Notes: generated by a model not told the origin, from the sequence alone. A stretch of DNA of 64,000 bases from Pseudomonadales bacterium (GCA_041395945.1 JAWKZN010000001.1:1178001-1242000), one strand, 5' to 3'. Counted from the first letter of the stretch, positions 33,565 through 42,557 are shown. Numbers and translations are program-made.

Positions 33565-35253
33565 GTGGCTGAGAACACACAGGCGGACAGTACCGGCGTG
33601 GAACGTGAATCCATGGAATTCGACGTCGTCATCGTAGGTGGCGGTCCGGCCGGCCTCGCTGCTGCGTGCCGGCTGATGCAGCTGTCCGAAAAGCTCGGCC
33701 AGGAGATCTCGGTCTGTCTCGTGGAGAAAGGTTCCGAGATCGGTGCACACATCCTCTCCGGAGCGGTGGTGGAACCGCGGGCTCTGAATGAGCTGTTTCC
33801 GGACTGGAAAGCGCGTGGTGCGCCGCTCAACAATCCCGTGACAGTGGACGAGGTCTACTACCTGCCCAACGACACCAATCGCATCCGCATGCCCGCCCTC
33901 GCCGTGCCGAAAGCCACCCACAATCATGGCAACTATGCCACCAGCCTCGGCAATCTGTGCCGCTGGCTCGGGGAGCAGGCTGAGGCAATGGGGGTTAACG
34001 TGTTTCCCGGCTTCGCGGCAGCGGAAGTGCTCTACGATGACAGTGGCGCCGTGGCCGGCGTTGCCACCGGCGATATGGGTATCAGCCGCACCGGTGAAAA
34101 AAAGGCTTCCTATACCCCCGGGTACGAGTTGCGGGCCAGGTACACCCTGTTTGCCGAGGGGTGCCGTGGCAGCCTCGGCAAGCAGCTGATGGCGAAATTC
34201 GATCTGAATAAAGACTCAGGCACCCAGCATTACGCCATCGGATTCAAGGAGTTGTGGGATGTGGATCCTGAGCGGCATGTGCCGGGAAAGGTCCTGCATA
34301 CCATGGGCTGGCCGGGCAATCACTTCGGCGGGCTGTTTACAGGCTCCTATCTGTATCACATGGAGAACAACCAGGTCTCCCTGGGCCTGATCGTGGACCT
34401 CTCCTACGCCAATCCTCACATCAGCCCCTTCGATGAGTTCCAGCGGTTCAAACACCATCCCCTGATCAGTGAGGTTCTCAGCGGAGGCACCCGGGTTTCT
34501 TATGGCGCCCGGGCGATCGTGAAAGGCGGTCTGGCGGCGCTGCCGAAGCTGACTCTGCCGGGCGCGCTGCTGATTGGCGACGAAGCCGGCTTCCTCAACA
34601 TGACCAAGATCAAGGGCAGCCACACGGCCATGAAGTCGGGCATGCTCGCCGCCGAGGCTGTGGCGGAAGCCCTGGCTGGCGGCGCCACGGGGGGTACCGA
34701 ACTCGATGGTTTCAGAAAGAAGTTCGAAGCCTCCTGGCTCTATGAGGAACTCAATATCGCCAGGAACTCCCAGCAGGCGATTCACAAGTTCGGCACCCTC
34801 CCCGGCTCTGCGTTTATCTGGGTGGATCAGACCCTCTTCCGTGGCAATCTGCCCTTCACCCTGAAAGATCCGACGCCCGACTACGCGACCCTGAAACTGG
34901 CCGCCGAGTGCCGGAAGCCCGACTACCCGAAGCCCGACGGCGTACTCTCCTTCGATAAACTCTCGTCGGTGTTTCTCTCCAACACCAATCATGAAGAGGA
35001 TCAGGTCTGCCACCTGCAGCTGAAAGACCCGAGCATCCCGATTGCCGTGAACCTGCCGAAATACGACGAGCCCGCTCAGCGCTACTGCCCGGCGGGCGTC
35101 TATGAGGTGATCGAGGAGAACGGCGCGCCTGCGTTCCGCATCAACGCGCAGAACTGTGTGCACTGTAAGACCTGTGACATCAAGGACCCGGCCCAGAACA
35201 TCAACTGGGTGGTGCCCGAAGGAACCGGCGGACCGAACTACCCGAATATGTAG
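33565..35253 (+). CDS. electron transfer flavoprotein-ubiquinone oxidoreductase
   Basis: About 562 residues from the GTG at 33565, with AAGGGAG 9 bases upstream; the longer open frame upstream has no site. It passes electrons from EtfAB to ubiquinone at the inner membrane. FAD binding: DVVIVGGGPAGLAAA near residue 16. The 4Fe-4S site has Cys508 (RYCPAG) and Cys531, 534, 537 (CVHCKTC). Quinone and FAD contacts lie in LLIGDEAGFLNMTKIKGSHTAMKSG. Divergent from etfBA, its partner. The stop is 4 bases from the convergent DUF1285 gene. Confidence 0.95.
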   Translation: MAENTQADSTGVERESMEFDVVIVGGGPAGLAAACRLMQLSEKLGQEISVCLVEKGSEIGAHILSGAVVEPRALNELFPDWKARGAPLNNPVTVDEVYYLPNDTNRIRMPALAVPKATHNHGNYATSLGNLCRWLGEQAEAMGVNVFPGFAAAEVLYDDSGAVAGVATGDMGISRTGEKKASYTPGYELRARYTLFAEGCRGSLGKQLMAKFDLNKDSGTQHYAIGFKELWDVDPERHVPGKVLHTMGWPGNHFGGLFTGSYLYHMENNQVSLGLIVDLSYANPHISPFDEFQRFKHHPLISEVLSGGTRVSYGARAIVKGGLAALPKLTLPGALLIGDEAGFLNMTKIKGSHTAMKSGMLAAEAVAEALAGGATGGTELDGFRKKFEASWLYEELNIARNSQQAIHKFGTLPGSAFIWVDQTLFRGNLPFTLKDPTPDYATLKLAAECRKPDYPKPDGVLSFDKLSSVFLSNTNHEEDQVCHLQLKDPSIPIAVNLPKYDEPAQRYCPAGVYEVIEENGAPAFRINAQNCVHCKTCDIKDPAQNINWVVPEGTGGPNYPNM

Positions 35254-35257
35254 GAAT

Positions 35258-35800
35258 TTACCCCAGCCGGAATTGCGCGCCGCAACTGCGCAGCGTGAAG
35301 GCGCCTCCGGCATCCGGACCCTCACACAGATCGACGAGACGGTAGTAGACGCTGCGGGCGATCAGCGCATCCAGACCGCCCCGTACCCGCACATAGGGCC
35401 GCGGTGCGTCTGGCAGACCTGCCACGCGAAGTGGATGCCCGTCGTCCAGCATCACTGCATCGTCGACGTTGGTGACCAGCAGAATTTCCTGATCTGCTCC
35501 AGCCCCCCGCACCTCCATATCCACGGCGAGGAAAGGTGCATCAACCACCTCAATGAGCAGTTTTTCCGCCGGAGTGACCAGACAAAAGCCGTCCGCATCC
35601 CGGCGCAGGATCGTGGCAAACAGTTTTACCAGGGGCTTGCGGCGGATTGGCTCGCCTTCGTGGTACCAGGTGCCGTCCGCGTCGATGCGGATGTCGATCG
35701 ATGCGGTGCGCGGCGGCTGCCAGGCGTCCACCGGGGGCAGCCGTTTTTCCTGCTGCAGCTGGATCAGTTCGTCGAAAAGCGGATTCAGGCGCTCGGCCAT
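35258..35800 (-). CDS. DUF1285 protein
   Basis: A 180-residue soluble protein with the DUF1285 layout: IDIRIDADGTWYHEGEPIRRKPLVKLFATIL, then DGFCLVTPAEKLLIEVVDAPFLAV, then VPYVRVRGGLDALIARSVYYRLVD-like sequence near the C terminus. Function is unknown; relatives form a two-domain beta fold. Its start codon overlaps the moaA stop by one base (TGATG), so the two are coupled. Confidence 0.88.
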   Translation of the reverse strand: MAERLNPLFDELIQLQQEKRLPPVDAWQPPRTASIDIRIDADGTWYHEGEPIRRKPLVKLFATILRRDADGFCLVTPAEKLLIEVVDAPFLAVDMEVRGAGADQEILLVTNVDDAVMLDDGHPLRVAGLPDAPRPYVRVRGGLDALIARSVYYRLVDLCEGPDAGGAFTLRSCGAQFRLG

Positions 35801-36765
35801 CAGCCGCCGATGAATTTCATTACGGTGACCTCTCCGGTGAAGGAGAGGCGCTGTTTATCGCCGAGGGCGCTCACCAGCACCGACTGCAGTCGCGCCAGGG
35901 CCTGATGCTCAGGCAGATCGAGAATGGGCTTGATGTCGTGGGCCGATGCACTCGACAAACAGCCGTACAGCATGCCGTTGGAAGAGAGTCGCAGCCGGGT
36001 GCAGGCTGCACAGAAGGGTTCGCTTTCGTTGGCAATGATGCCGAAGCGGCCGGCCCCCGGGATTTCGTAGCGCACGGCCGTGGAGTCGTAGGGTGAGTCC
36101 GTGCGGGAGAATTCATGGCGGGTGCCGATCGTCTCGAGTATCTCTTCCATGCCGAGGAAATCCCGGGTAAAGGCCGCGCTGGACTTGAGGTGGCCCATCC
36201 GCATGAGTTCGATGAAGCGCAGCTCGAAGCCCCGGGCCAGACAGTAGTCGAGCATCGGCAGGATCTGATCGGCGTTGGCCGTGCGCATCGGTACCATATT
36301 AATCTTGATGCGCAGCCCGGCCGCGCGCAGGGCCTCGAGCCCGGCGAGCACCGTGTGCAGATCACCCGAACGTGCGATGGCCCGGAAGCGGTCCGGGTCC
36401 AGGGTGTCGAGACTGACGTTGATGCGCTTCACCCCGGACTCCAGGATGGTCTGCAGCTTGCGCTCGACGAGCTGGCCGTTGGTGGTGATGGAGACGTCGC
36501 TGAGGCCGAGTCCCATGACCGCCGGCAGGAACGCATCGAATTTCGGGGTCAGCAGCGGCTCACCACCGGTGATACGCAGTTTCTCGATCCCGGCGGCATC
36601 CACCAGCAGTCCGACGGCATAGACCAGCTCTTCCGCGGACAGCTCGTGGGTCGCGGCCTGCAGTCGTTTGCCGTCCGGCACACAATAGGTGCAGGCATAA
36701 TTGCAGGCGGCGGTGAGACTGACCCGCAGGTTCCGGAAGCGACGCCCGAGCGCGTCTACGATCAT
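35800..36765 (-). CDS. moaA: GTP 3',8-cyclase (molybdenum cofactor biosynthesis)
   Basis: A 321-residue radical-SAM enzyme for the first step of molybdopterin synthesis. The SAM cluster is Cys21, 25 and 28 (CNYACTYC); the second cluster is FCAACTRLR followed by Cys in LYGCL. The conserved C-terminal Gly-Gly is present (MKFIGG). The ATG at 36765 follows AAGGGCG; the frame stays open upstream, but those codons belong to the structured leader. No moaB/C/D/E are adjacent. Confidence 0.95.
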   Translation of the reverse strand: MIVDALGRRFRNLRVSLTAACNYACTYCVPDGKRLQAATHELSAEELVYAVGLLVDAAGIEKLRITGGEPLLTPKFDAFLPAVMGLGLSDVSITTNGQLVERKLQTILESGVKRINVSLDTLDPDRFRAIARSGDLHTVLAGLEALRAAGLRIKINMVPMRTANADQILPMLDYCLARGFELRFIELMRMGHLKSSAAFTRDFLGMEEILETIGTRHEFSRTDSPYDSTAVRYEIPGAGRFGIIANESEPFCAACTRLRLSSNGMLYGCLSSASAHDIKPILDLPEHQALARLQSVLVSALGDKQRLSFTGEVTVMKFIGG

Positions 36766-36780
36766 GAATTCGCCCTTGTT

Positions 36781-36906
36781 CCCGTTTTCAATGCCGTTTT
36801 CCCGGCCCCCTGGAAGTGGGCGCGGACGGGTTGCTGGCACCAGAATATGCCGGCGGCCGGCGGAATACCATGCTGAAACGCGAACCAGTTCCCTGGCGGA
36901 GGCTGA
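36781..36906 (-). ncRNA. probable Moco RNA motif (molybdenum-cofactor riboswitch) in the moaA leader
   Basis: The minus-strand leader just before moaA is highly structured. CCAG-GGAA-CTGG forms a tetraloop hairpin near 36885-36898. CGTTTCA (36880-36874) can pair with TGAAAACG (36790-36783) to close the domain. Between them lie a GCCGG/CCGGC stem and CCG-GGAAAA-CGG. Location directly upstream of moaA and this pattern fit the Moco motif known in Gammaproteobacteria. The assignment is from memory of that motif, not from a covariance search. The end of the element is about 15 bases from the start codon, so control of translation is plausible. Confidence 0.65.
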
Positions 36907-36927
36907 AATCTCTGCTTTACTGCAACT

Positions 36928-37052
36928 GTCGCCGCTCCCGTCCTCCCCCCAACGACAAGCGGCGACATGAGGTGGACACAATCCCCTCCTATGTGTGACT
37001 CCCTAGTGGAAGTTCGCCCGGTCTTCTCTCCAGGAACCGGGCTTTTTTTTTT
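36928..37052 (+). ncRNA. candidate small RNA with C-rich loops, ending in an intrinsic terminator
   Basis: Three hairpins follow each other on the plus strand, opposite the moaA upstream region. Hairpin 1: GTCGCCGCT (36928-36936) pairs with AGCGGCGAC (36958-36966), with a 21-base loop rich in C (TCCTCCCCCC). Hairpin 2: ACACA (36976-36980) pairs with TGTGT (36992-36996), loop ATCCCCTCCTA. Hairpin 3 is the terminator at 37016-37052. No plus-strand gene ends here, so the terminator needs a transcript of its own. The CCTCC-type loops are complementary to Shine-Dalgarno sequences, as in known C-rich-loop regulatory RNAs. A TTTACT at 36915-36920 could serve as -10; no good -35 was found. Confidence 0.45.
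37016..37052 (+). terminator. intrinsic terminator, plus strand
   Basis: GCCCGGT (37016-37022) pairs with ACCGGGC (37036-37042), followed by ten T. This is the best intrinsic terminator in the window. Both flanking operons run on the minus strand, so it does not belong to a protein gene. The following 37053-37190 holds short purine-rich direct repeats (GGGATTCGGGAAG, GGGACTCAG) and no gene that I can support. Confidence 0.85.
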
Positions 37053-37190
37053 GCCTGTGATTCAGTAAAAACAGAATTCAGGAAGCGGGATTCGGGAAGT
37101 GGGACTCAGATAAGGGGAGTCCACGAACGGGACCCACCCGTAACAACACAGCAGATCAGACGAGCGGGAGCCGTCTGCGCGGGATGTGGT

Positions 37191-37379
37191 TCAGGCGCCC
37201 TGCTCCTGCCGTGTGCCAAGTCGCTCCTGGATGAGGATCAGCGGCATGGTGGTCACCTGCCGACGGCCGTCCACCGACTTCACTTTCAGATCTTTGGCGT
37301 CCCAGTCGTTGTCCTTCATCACCAGGTAGGAGCGCCCCTGATGATTGAATATCTGCCCTTCCAGCTGCTTGTTGGCCAC
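37191..37379 (-). CDS. small hypothetical protein, 62 residues
   Basis: Starts with GTG, with GGGGG 8 bases upstream. The sequence is strand-rich and hydrophilic (EGQIFNHQGRSYLVMKDNDWD; QVTTMPLILIQERLG) and has no signal or membrane segment. I do not recognise the family. It lies 115 bases downstream of murF on the same strand. The codon pattern is reasonable, so it is probably real. Confidence 0.5.
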   Translation of the reverse strand: MANKQLEGQIFNHQGRSYLVMKDNDWDAKDLKVKSVDGRRQVTTMPLILIQERLGTRQEQGA

Positions 37380-37494
37380 GATGTATTCCCCCGTATGAGC
37401 GTCGCATTGTGGGGAATGACCGCGACCGGCGCCATGAGCAGAGCATCAGCGAAATGTAACCAGGTTTTCGCCGCGAAGCGGCGGGCGGGTGTGC

Positions 37495-38862
37495 TCAGGC
37501 GCTGTCCGGGACGCGCGTGCTGAGGCGCGCAATGATCCGATCGACGAAGCCTCGCGCCCAGAATACCCGGTTCGATCCCTTCACCAGCAGGGTGTCGCCG
37601 GGCTGAAGTCGAGCACACAGCAGTTCCAGCAGCGCATCATCCGGCACCAGCTGATAGTGACAGTGCGCAGGATCGAGCGCCTCGCTCAATGGCCGCATAC
37701 CGGCACCCACACAGTAGACGTAATCGATGCCACTGCAGTACCGGGCCAGGCGGGCATGGTGCTCGATTCCCCCTTCGCCGAGTTCAAGCATTTCACCGAG
37801 AAGCGCAAAGCGGCGACCGGTTGCCCTCTGCAGACCCTGCAGGGCAGCCGCCATACTGGCTGGATTGGCGTTGTAGCTGTCATCGATCAGGGTAATGCCG
37901 CCGACCTGGGTGGGATTGCCGCGTCCTTTCGGCACCAGGCCTGCATCCAGGTTCCGGGCTGCCGCCAGGTCCCGATCCAGCACTTTCAGGACAGCCAGAA
38001 CAGCGGCCAGTGAACGGGCCCGGTGTCCGCCACCGCCGGGCACCCGGGCGGTGATCCGGTTTCCGCTGATCTCGAATTCGGCACTGCCTTCTGCCTCGGA
38101 GACCAGCCGGACATCCGCGCCCGGGGTATCGCCGAAGGTAACTCTGGCCAGGGTGGCCGGCAGTTCGCGGGTGTCGATGAGATCTTCAACCACCAACACA
38201 CCTTTATCGGTCAAGCCTTTATAAATACTGAGTTTTTCAGTTCGAAGTCCGACCAGGTCCGCGAAGTTCTCGGCGTGCGCGGGATGCACATTCAGCACCA
38301 CCGCGACATCCGGCCGGACGAGCCCGGACAGGGGTGCGATTTCGCCCGGGTGATTGGTGCCGATCTCGTAAACGGCAGCCGTAGCCGTGCGGGGTGTTCG
38401 AGCCAGGGACAGGGGTACCCCCAGATGGTTGTTCAGGGAACCGGCGGTCGCGAAGGCCTGCAGTGCGGTGCACATCCAGGTTTTGGTGGTGGTCTTGCCG
38501 CTCGAACCGGTAATTGCAACGATCGGGCCGGTCAGTCGCGCCCGCGCGGCGCGACCGAGCCGCCACAATGCCTCGAGCGTGTCGTCCACCTTGAGCTCGG
38601 CGCAATCCCGGGTGACGGGGTCGTGACTGAGTACACCTGCCGCACCCCGCTCCAGCGCGGCGGCGATGAAATCATGACCGTCCCGATCAGAACGATGGCT
38701 CGGATTGAAGCGTGGACCGGGATCCCCGGTCATTGCAATGAAAAGATCGCCCGGTGCCAGTGTCCGTGAGTCGATACTGATGCCTGTGATGTCCGGGCCC
38801 GCGAACTCCTCAACACCCAGGGCGTTGCACAGCTCAGGCCAGTGCCACAACACTTCAGTCAT
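37495..38862 (-). CDS. murF: UDP-N-acetylmuramoyl-tripeptide-D-alanyl-D-alanine ligase
   Basis: A 455-residue Mur ligase that adds D-Ala-D-Ala to the peptidoglycan precursor. The ATP loop is ITGSSGKTTTKTW near residue 110; EIGTNHPGEIAPL and NVHPAHAENF are MurF-type substrate motifs. The C-terminal domain has LIDDSYNANPASMAAAL and LLGEMLELG. Full length. MurF usually sits in the dcw cluster; here it stands alone, flanked by an acyl-CoA synthetase and a small unknown gene. Confidence 0.93.
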   Translation of the reverse strand: MTEVLWHWPELCNALGVEEFAGPDITGISIDSRTLAPGDLFIAMTGDPGPRFNPSHRSDRDGHDFIAAALERGAAGVLSHDPVTRDCAELKVDDTLEALWRLGRAARARLTGPIVAITGSSGKTTTKTWMCTALQAFATAGSLNNHLGVPLSLARTPRTATAAVYEIGTNHPGEIAPLSGLVRPDVAVVLNVHPAHAENFADLVGLRTEKLSIYKGLTDKGVLVVEDLIDTRELPATLARVTFGDTPGADVRLVSEAEGSAEFEISGNRITARVPGGGGHRARSLAAVLAVLKVLDRDLAAARNLDAGLVPKGRGNPTQVGGITLIDDSYNANPASMAAALQGLQRATGRRFALLGEMLELGEGGIEHHARLARYCSGIDYVYCVGAGMRPLSEALDPAHCHYQLVPDDALLELLCARLQPGDTLLVKGSNRVFWARGFVDRIIARLSTRVPDSA

Positions 38863-38981
38863 CTCCCTAACCCTATGAAATCTATCGTTTTAATCAGCAA
38901 TTATTCGGCGGAGTCCTGAGTCATCTGCAGCCCGGGCATCTGCAGTCCAGGGCAACCCTGCCGGGGCCTGCGGGCGCCGGC

Positions 38982-40625
38982 TCAGCTTCCAGCCACAGGG
39001 GCTGCGGCTTCAGCCTGTTCCCGCAACAGGTACTTCTGCACCTTGCCGGTGGACGTCTTCGGCAGTTCCCCGAATACCACATAGCGGGGCACCTTGAAGC
39101 GGGCCAGGTTGGCGCGGCAGTGTTCGAGGATTGCCTCTGCAGTGACCGTCTTCCCGGGCTTCAAGGCGATGAAGGCGCAGGGGGTTTCACCCCATTTCGC
39201 ATCCGTCTTTGCGACCACGGCAGCCTCCATGACCGCTGGATGCCGATACAGCACATCCTCGACTTCGATGGAGGAAATGTTCTCGCCGCCGGAGATGATG
39301 ATGTCTTTCGAGCGGTCCTTCACCTGAATGTAGCCGTCTGCATGCCATACCGCCAGATCACCGGAGTGAAACCAGTCTCCCTGGAAGGCCTCTGCCGTGG
39401 CCGTCGGGTTCTTCAGATAGCCCTTCATCACGTTGTTGCCACGCATGAAGACTTCGCCGAGCGTCTCGCCGTCCTGCGCGACCGGCTGCAGCGTTTCCGG
39501 GTCGGCAACCATGAGCCCTTCCAGCATCTGGCCCCGCACCCCCTGGCGTGACTTGAGGTCCGCGCGTTCGGCTGCTGTGAGATTGTCCCACCGCTCACTC
39601 TGCCAGGCGCACAGGGTCACGGGTCCGTAGGTCTCAGTCAGGCCGTAGACGTGGGTCACCCGCATGCCCAGCGCTTCCATACCTTCAATGACGGCGGCTG
39701 GTGGTGCCGCCCCCGCGGTCATCACCTCAACCGGGTGCGCTGCCAGGGCCTGCAGTGCTTCGGGTGCCGCCAGCAGGGTGCTGAGTACGACCGGCGCACC
39801 ACAGAAATGGGTGACACCCTGTGCAGCGATGGCCTGGAAAACCGCGTCGGCGCGAACCTGGCGCAGACACACGGAGGTGCCGGCATTGACCGCCAGGGTC
39901 CAGGGGAAACACCAGCCGTTGCAGTGAAACATCGGCAGTGTCCACAGATACACGGGGTGTTCGCCCATGTTCCAGGTCAGGGCGTTGGATACGGCATTCA
40001 GATAGGCACCGCGATGGTGGTAAACGACGCCTTTCGGATTGCCGGTGGTGCCGGAGGTGTAGTTCAGAGAGATCGCGTCCCATTCATCAGGCGGCAGTGT
40101 CCAGGGCGCTTCGGGTGAACCCTCCGCCAGCAGTTCGCCGTAGTCGAGCTCGCCGATCACGGCGCCCGCTGTGAACTGGGGGTCATCGATCCCGATGACC
40201 AGAGGCGGTGTGCGCATACCCTCGAGTGCCGCCTCCGCCACCGCTGCGAATTCCCGATCGACCAGGAACACCTTCGCCTCGCCATGTTCCAGAATGAAGC
40301 GCACCAGTGGTGCGTCGAGGCGGGTGTTGATGGCATTGAGTACCGCACCCGCCATCGGCACCGCGAAGTGGGCTTCGAACATCTCGGGGATATTGGCGGC
40401 CAGGATGGCGACCGTGTCGCCCCGTCCGACGCCGCGTTTGCGCAATGCATCGGCCACCCGCACACAGCGTTCGTAGCTCTGTGCCCAGCTGTAGGTGAGA
40501 TTGCCGTGAATCACCGCGGGTCGATCCGGATAGATATCCCGGCTGCGACGGAAAAATGACAACGGGCTCAGCGCCGAAAAATTCGCTTCCCGCCGGTTGA
40601 GATCCTTTTCATAGATGCTGGTCAT
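38982..40625 (-). CDS. AMP-forming acyl-CoA synthetase (fatty acid-CoA ligase)
   Basis: A 547-residue ANL-superfamily enzyme. The start at 40625 gives MTSIYEKDLNRREANFSALS; 14 in-frame residues upstream are unlikely. The ATP loop is LNYTSGTTGNPKGVVYHH, the central motif is VYGLTETYGP, the hinge region HSGDLAVWHADGYIQVKDRSKD, and the C-terminal catalytic Lys is in LPKTSTGKVQKYLLRE. It resembles medium/long-chain acyl-CoA synthetases close to the plant AAE and DmdB-like group, so the acyl substrate is uncertain. Confidence 0.9.
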   Translation of the reverse strand: MTSIYEKDLNRREANFSALSPLSFFRRSRDIYPDRPAVIHGNLTYSWAQSYERCVRVADALRKRGVGRGDTVAILAANIPEMFEAHFAVPMAGAVLNAINTRLDAPLVRFILEHGEAKVFLVDREFAAVAEAALEGMRTPPLVIGIDDPQFTAGAVIGELDYGELLAEGSPEAPWTLPPDEWDAISLNYTSGTTGNPKGVVYHHRGAYLNAVSNALTWNMGEHPVYLWTLPMFHCNGWCFPWTLAVNAGTSVCLRQVRADAVFQAIAAQGVTHFCGAPVVLSTLLAAPEALQALAAHPVEVMTAGAAPPAAVIEGMEALGMRVTHVYGLTETYGPVTLCAWQSERWDNLTAAERADLKSRQGVRGQMLEGLMVADPETLQPVAQDGETLGEVFMRGNNVMKGYLKNPTATAEAFQGDWFHSGDLAVWHADGYIQVKDRSKDIIISGGENISSIEVEDVLYRHPAVMEAAVVAKTDAKWGETPCAFIALKPGKTVTAEAILEHCRANLARFKVPRYVVFGELPKTSTGKVQKYLLREQAEAAAPVAGS

Positions 40626-40748
40626 GGTGTAGCGGCGCCGGCGCGCTCCGGATGTGAAAGAACGCACTCTACGCAGGGTTCCGCCACTGGCTCAAGGGGC
40701 CTCGACCTGCCATCCTTTCTCCTGATCCATCCGGAACCTGGTAAAGAC

Positions 40749-42557
40749 ATGACTCAACCCAAAGCTGGTGTATGGACCCAGCTCGCCCGGGGAATTTCGC
40801 GAGTACGCAATTTCTTCGCCAACAGCCTCTTTGTCCTGCTCATGCTGTTTGTGCTGCTCGCCCTCTTTGCCCGTGGCGGGATCCCGGTGCCGCAGGATGC
40901 CGCACTGATCCTTAACCCCCAGGGGGTCATTGTCGATCAGCCGTCCATCAGGGACCCCATTGCGCAATTCTTCGCCATGGACGGTGTGACCGGTGAAGTG
41001 CCGCTGACGTCGCTGACGCTGGCCATTGAAAAGGCCGCAGAGGATGAGCGGATCAAGCTGCTGGTGCTGGATCTGGACGAGCTGGCGGGTGTGGCCACGA
41101 CCCATGCGGAGTCCATCGGCGAAGCGATCCGCGGATTCCAGTCCACCGGGAAACGCGTGCTTGCCTACGGACGGTTCTTCTCCCAGGCCCAGTATCAGAT
41201 CGCCAGCTATGCCGATGCCCTCTACCTGCATCCCATGGGGCAGTTGCTGCTGCAGGGATTTGGTATTAATCAGCTATATATCAGTGAGTTACTTGAAAAA
41301 TTAGATGTAAACGTGCATGTATTCCGAGTTGGAAAATACAAGGAATTCGTGGAGCCATATACCCGTACCGGGATGTCCGATGAGGCCCGTACCGCCAATC
41401 AGACAATGATCGACTCGCTGTGGCGCCAGTACGGGGATCGGGTGATCGGAAATCGTAAGATCGATCGAACCCGCTTTGAGGCTTACACCCAGGCGTTTCC
41501 CGACGCCCTCGCCCGCTATGGCGATATGGCCACGGTCGCACTCGAACACGATCTGGTCGACGAACTGCTGACACCGGATGCGATCGAGGCCCGGATCGCC
41601 GACCAGGTGGGCGTCAATGCCGCCGGTGATCTCAATGCGATCGGCTTCAAGGATTACCTGGCCGCGATTGACGGAGAGCCCGGGGTGGCAGGCAGCCCGA
41701 GCATCGCGGTGGTAACCGCGCAGGGACCCATTATCGTAGGCCGCCGGGCCAGAGGTGTGATCGCTTCGGATTCGCTGATCGAACTGATCAGAGCGGCGCG
41801 CAAGGATGATGATGTGGCCGCGCTGGTGCTCAGACTGGATTCGCCGGGTGGCAGTGCCTTCGCGTCGGAAATGATCCGTCAGGAACTGGAACTCACCCAG
41901 CTTGCCGGCAAGCCGGTGGTGGTATCCATGAGCAGCGTGGCAGCCTCTGGTGGCTACTGGATCGCCAGCACGGCTGACCGCATTCTCGCCCAGCCCGCCA
42001 CGATTACCGGCTCTATCGGCGTGTTCGGGCTCTTCACCTCCTTCGAGCGGAGTCTCGATCAGATCGGTGTACGGACCGACGGCGTGGGCACCACACCGCT
42101 GTCCCGTGCGCTTGATCCCTTCTCAGGGGTGAGCAGCGATATGTCGCGGATTCTCCAGCTCAATGTGGAGGAAACCTATTCCCAGTTCCTCAACCTGGTG
42201 GCGCGCGGGCGCGACCTCAGCCCGGAAGCGGTCGATGCGATCGCCCAGGGCCGGGTGTGGACGGGGGGGCAGGCACACGACCTCGGGCTCGTCGATGATC
42301 TGGGCGATCTGGATGACGCCATAGCGCAGGCGGCCGGGCTGGCGGCACTCGAAAGCTACGGGGTGAGATATCTGAGTACCCCCATGTCCGCCAGGGAACT
42401 GCTTCTGGCGCAGCTGGGAGAAAGCATCGAATTGCCCGCCCATCCGCTCGTGCAGCGCCTTCGTGCCGGTTGGGATCTGATCGACAGCCTCAACGATCCG
42501 GCTTCGAGTTATGCGCTGTGCGAGCCCTGTCTGAGTGCAGGCGGACTTCTGCGCTGA
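40749..42557 (+). CDS. sppA: signal peptide peptidase SppA (67-kDa, two-domain form)
   Basis: A 602-residue membrane-anchored serine protease that degrades cleaved signal peptides. One N-terminal membrane helix (FANSLFVLLMLFVLLALFA) precedes the N-terminal S49 domain with the general base Lys198 in RVGKYKEFVEPYTR. The C-terminal domain has the nucleophile Ser400 in VAASGGYW. Both catalytic positions match the E. coli arrangement (Lys209, Ser409). Bases 41265-41360, around the Lys198 motif, are clearly AT-richer than the rest of the gene. Its stop codon lies inside a terminator hairpin. Confidence 0.95.
   Translation: MTQPKAGVWTQLARGISRVRNFFANSLFVLLMLFVLLALFARGGIPVPQDAALILNPQGVIVDQPSIRDPIAQFFAMDGVTGEVPLTSLTLAIEKAAEDERIKLLVLDLDELAGVATTHAESIGEAIRGFQSTGKRVLAYGRFFSQAQYQIASYADALYLHPMGQLLLQGFGINQLYISELLEKLDVNVHVFRVGKYKEFVEPYTRTGMSDEARTANQTMIDSLWRQYGDRVIGNRKIDRTRFEAYTQAFPDALARYGDMATVALEHDLVDELLTPDAIEARIADQVGVNAAGDLNAIGFKDYLAAIDGEPGVAGSPSIAVVTAQGPIIVGRRARGVIASDSLIELIRAARKDDDVAALVLRLDSPGGSAFASEMIRQELELTQLAGKPVVVSMSSVAASGGYWIASTADRILAQPATITGSIGVFGLFTSFERSLDQIGVRTDGVGTTPLSRALDPFSGVSSDMSRILQLNVEETYSQFLNLVARGRDLSPEAVDAIAQGRVWTGGQAHDLGLVDDLGDLDDAIAQAAGLAALESYGVRYLSTPMSARELLLAQLGESIELPAHPLVQRLRAGWDLIDSLNDPASSYALCEPCLSAGGLLR

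Noticed and set aside
36766..36981. Upstream extension of moaA by 72 codons
   Set aside because: The extension has no family sequence and covers the structured leader; MoaA proteins start at the MIVDALGRRF-like position.
38930..38980. Direct repeat CATCTGCAG...CATCTGCAG downstream of the acyl-CoA synthetase gene
   Set aside because: Only two short copies in a small gap, with no symmetry or known function.
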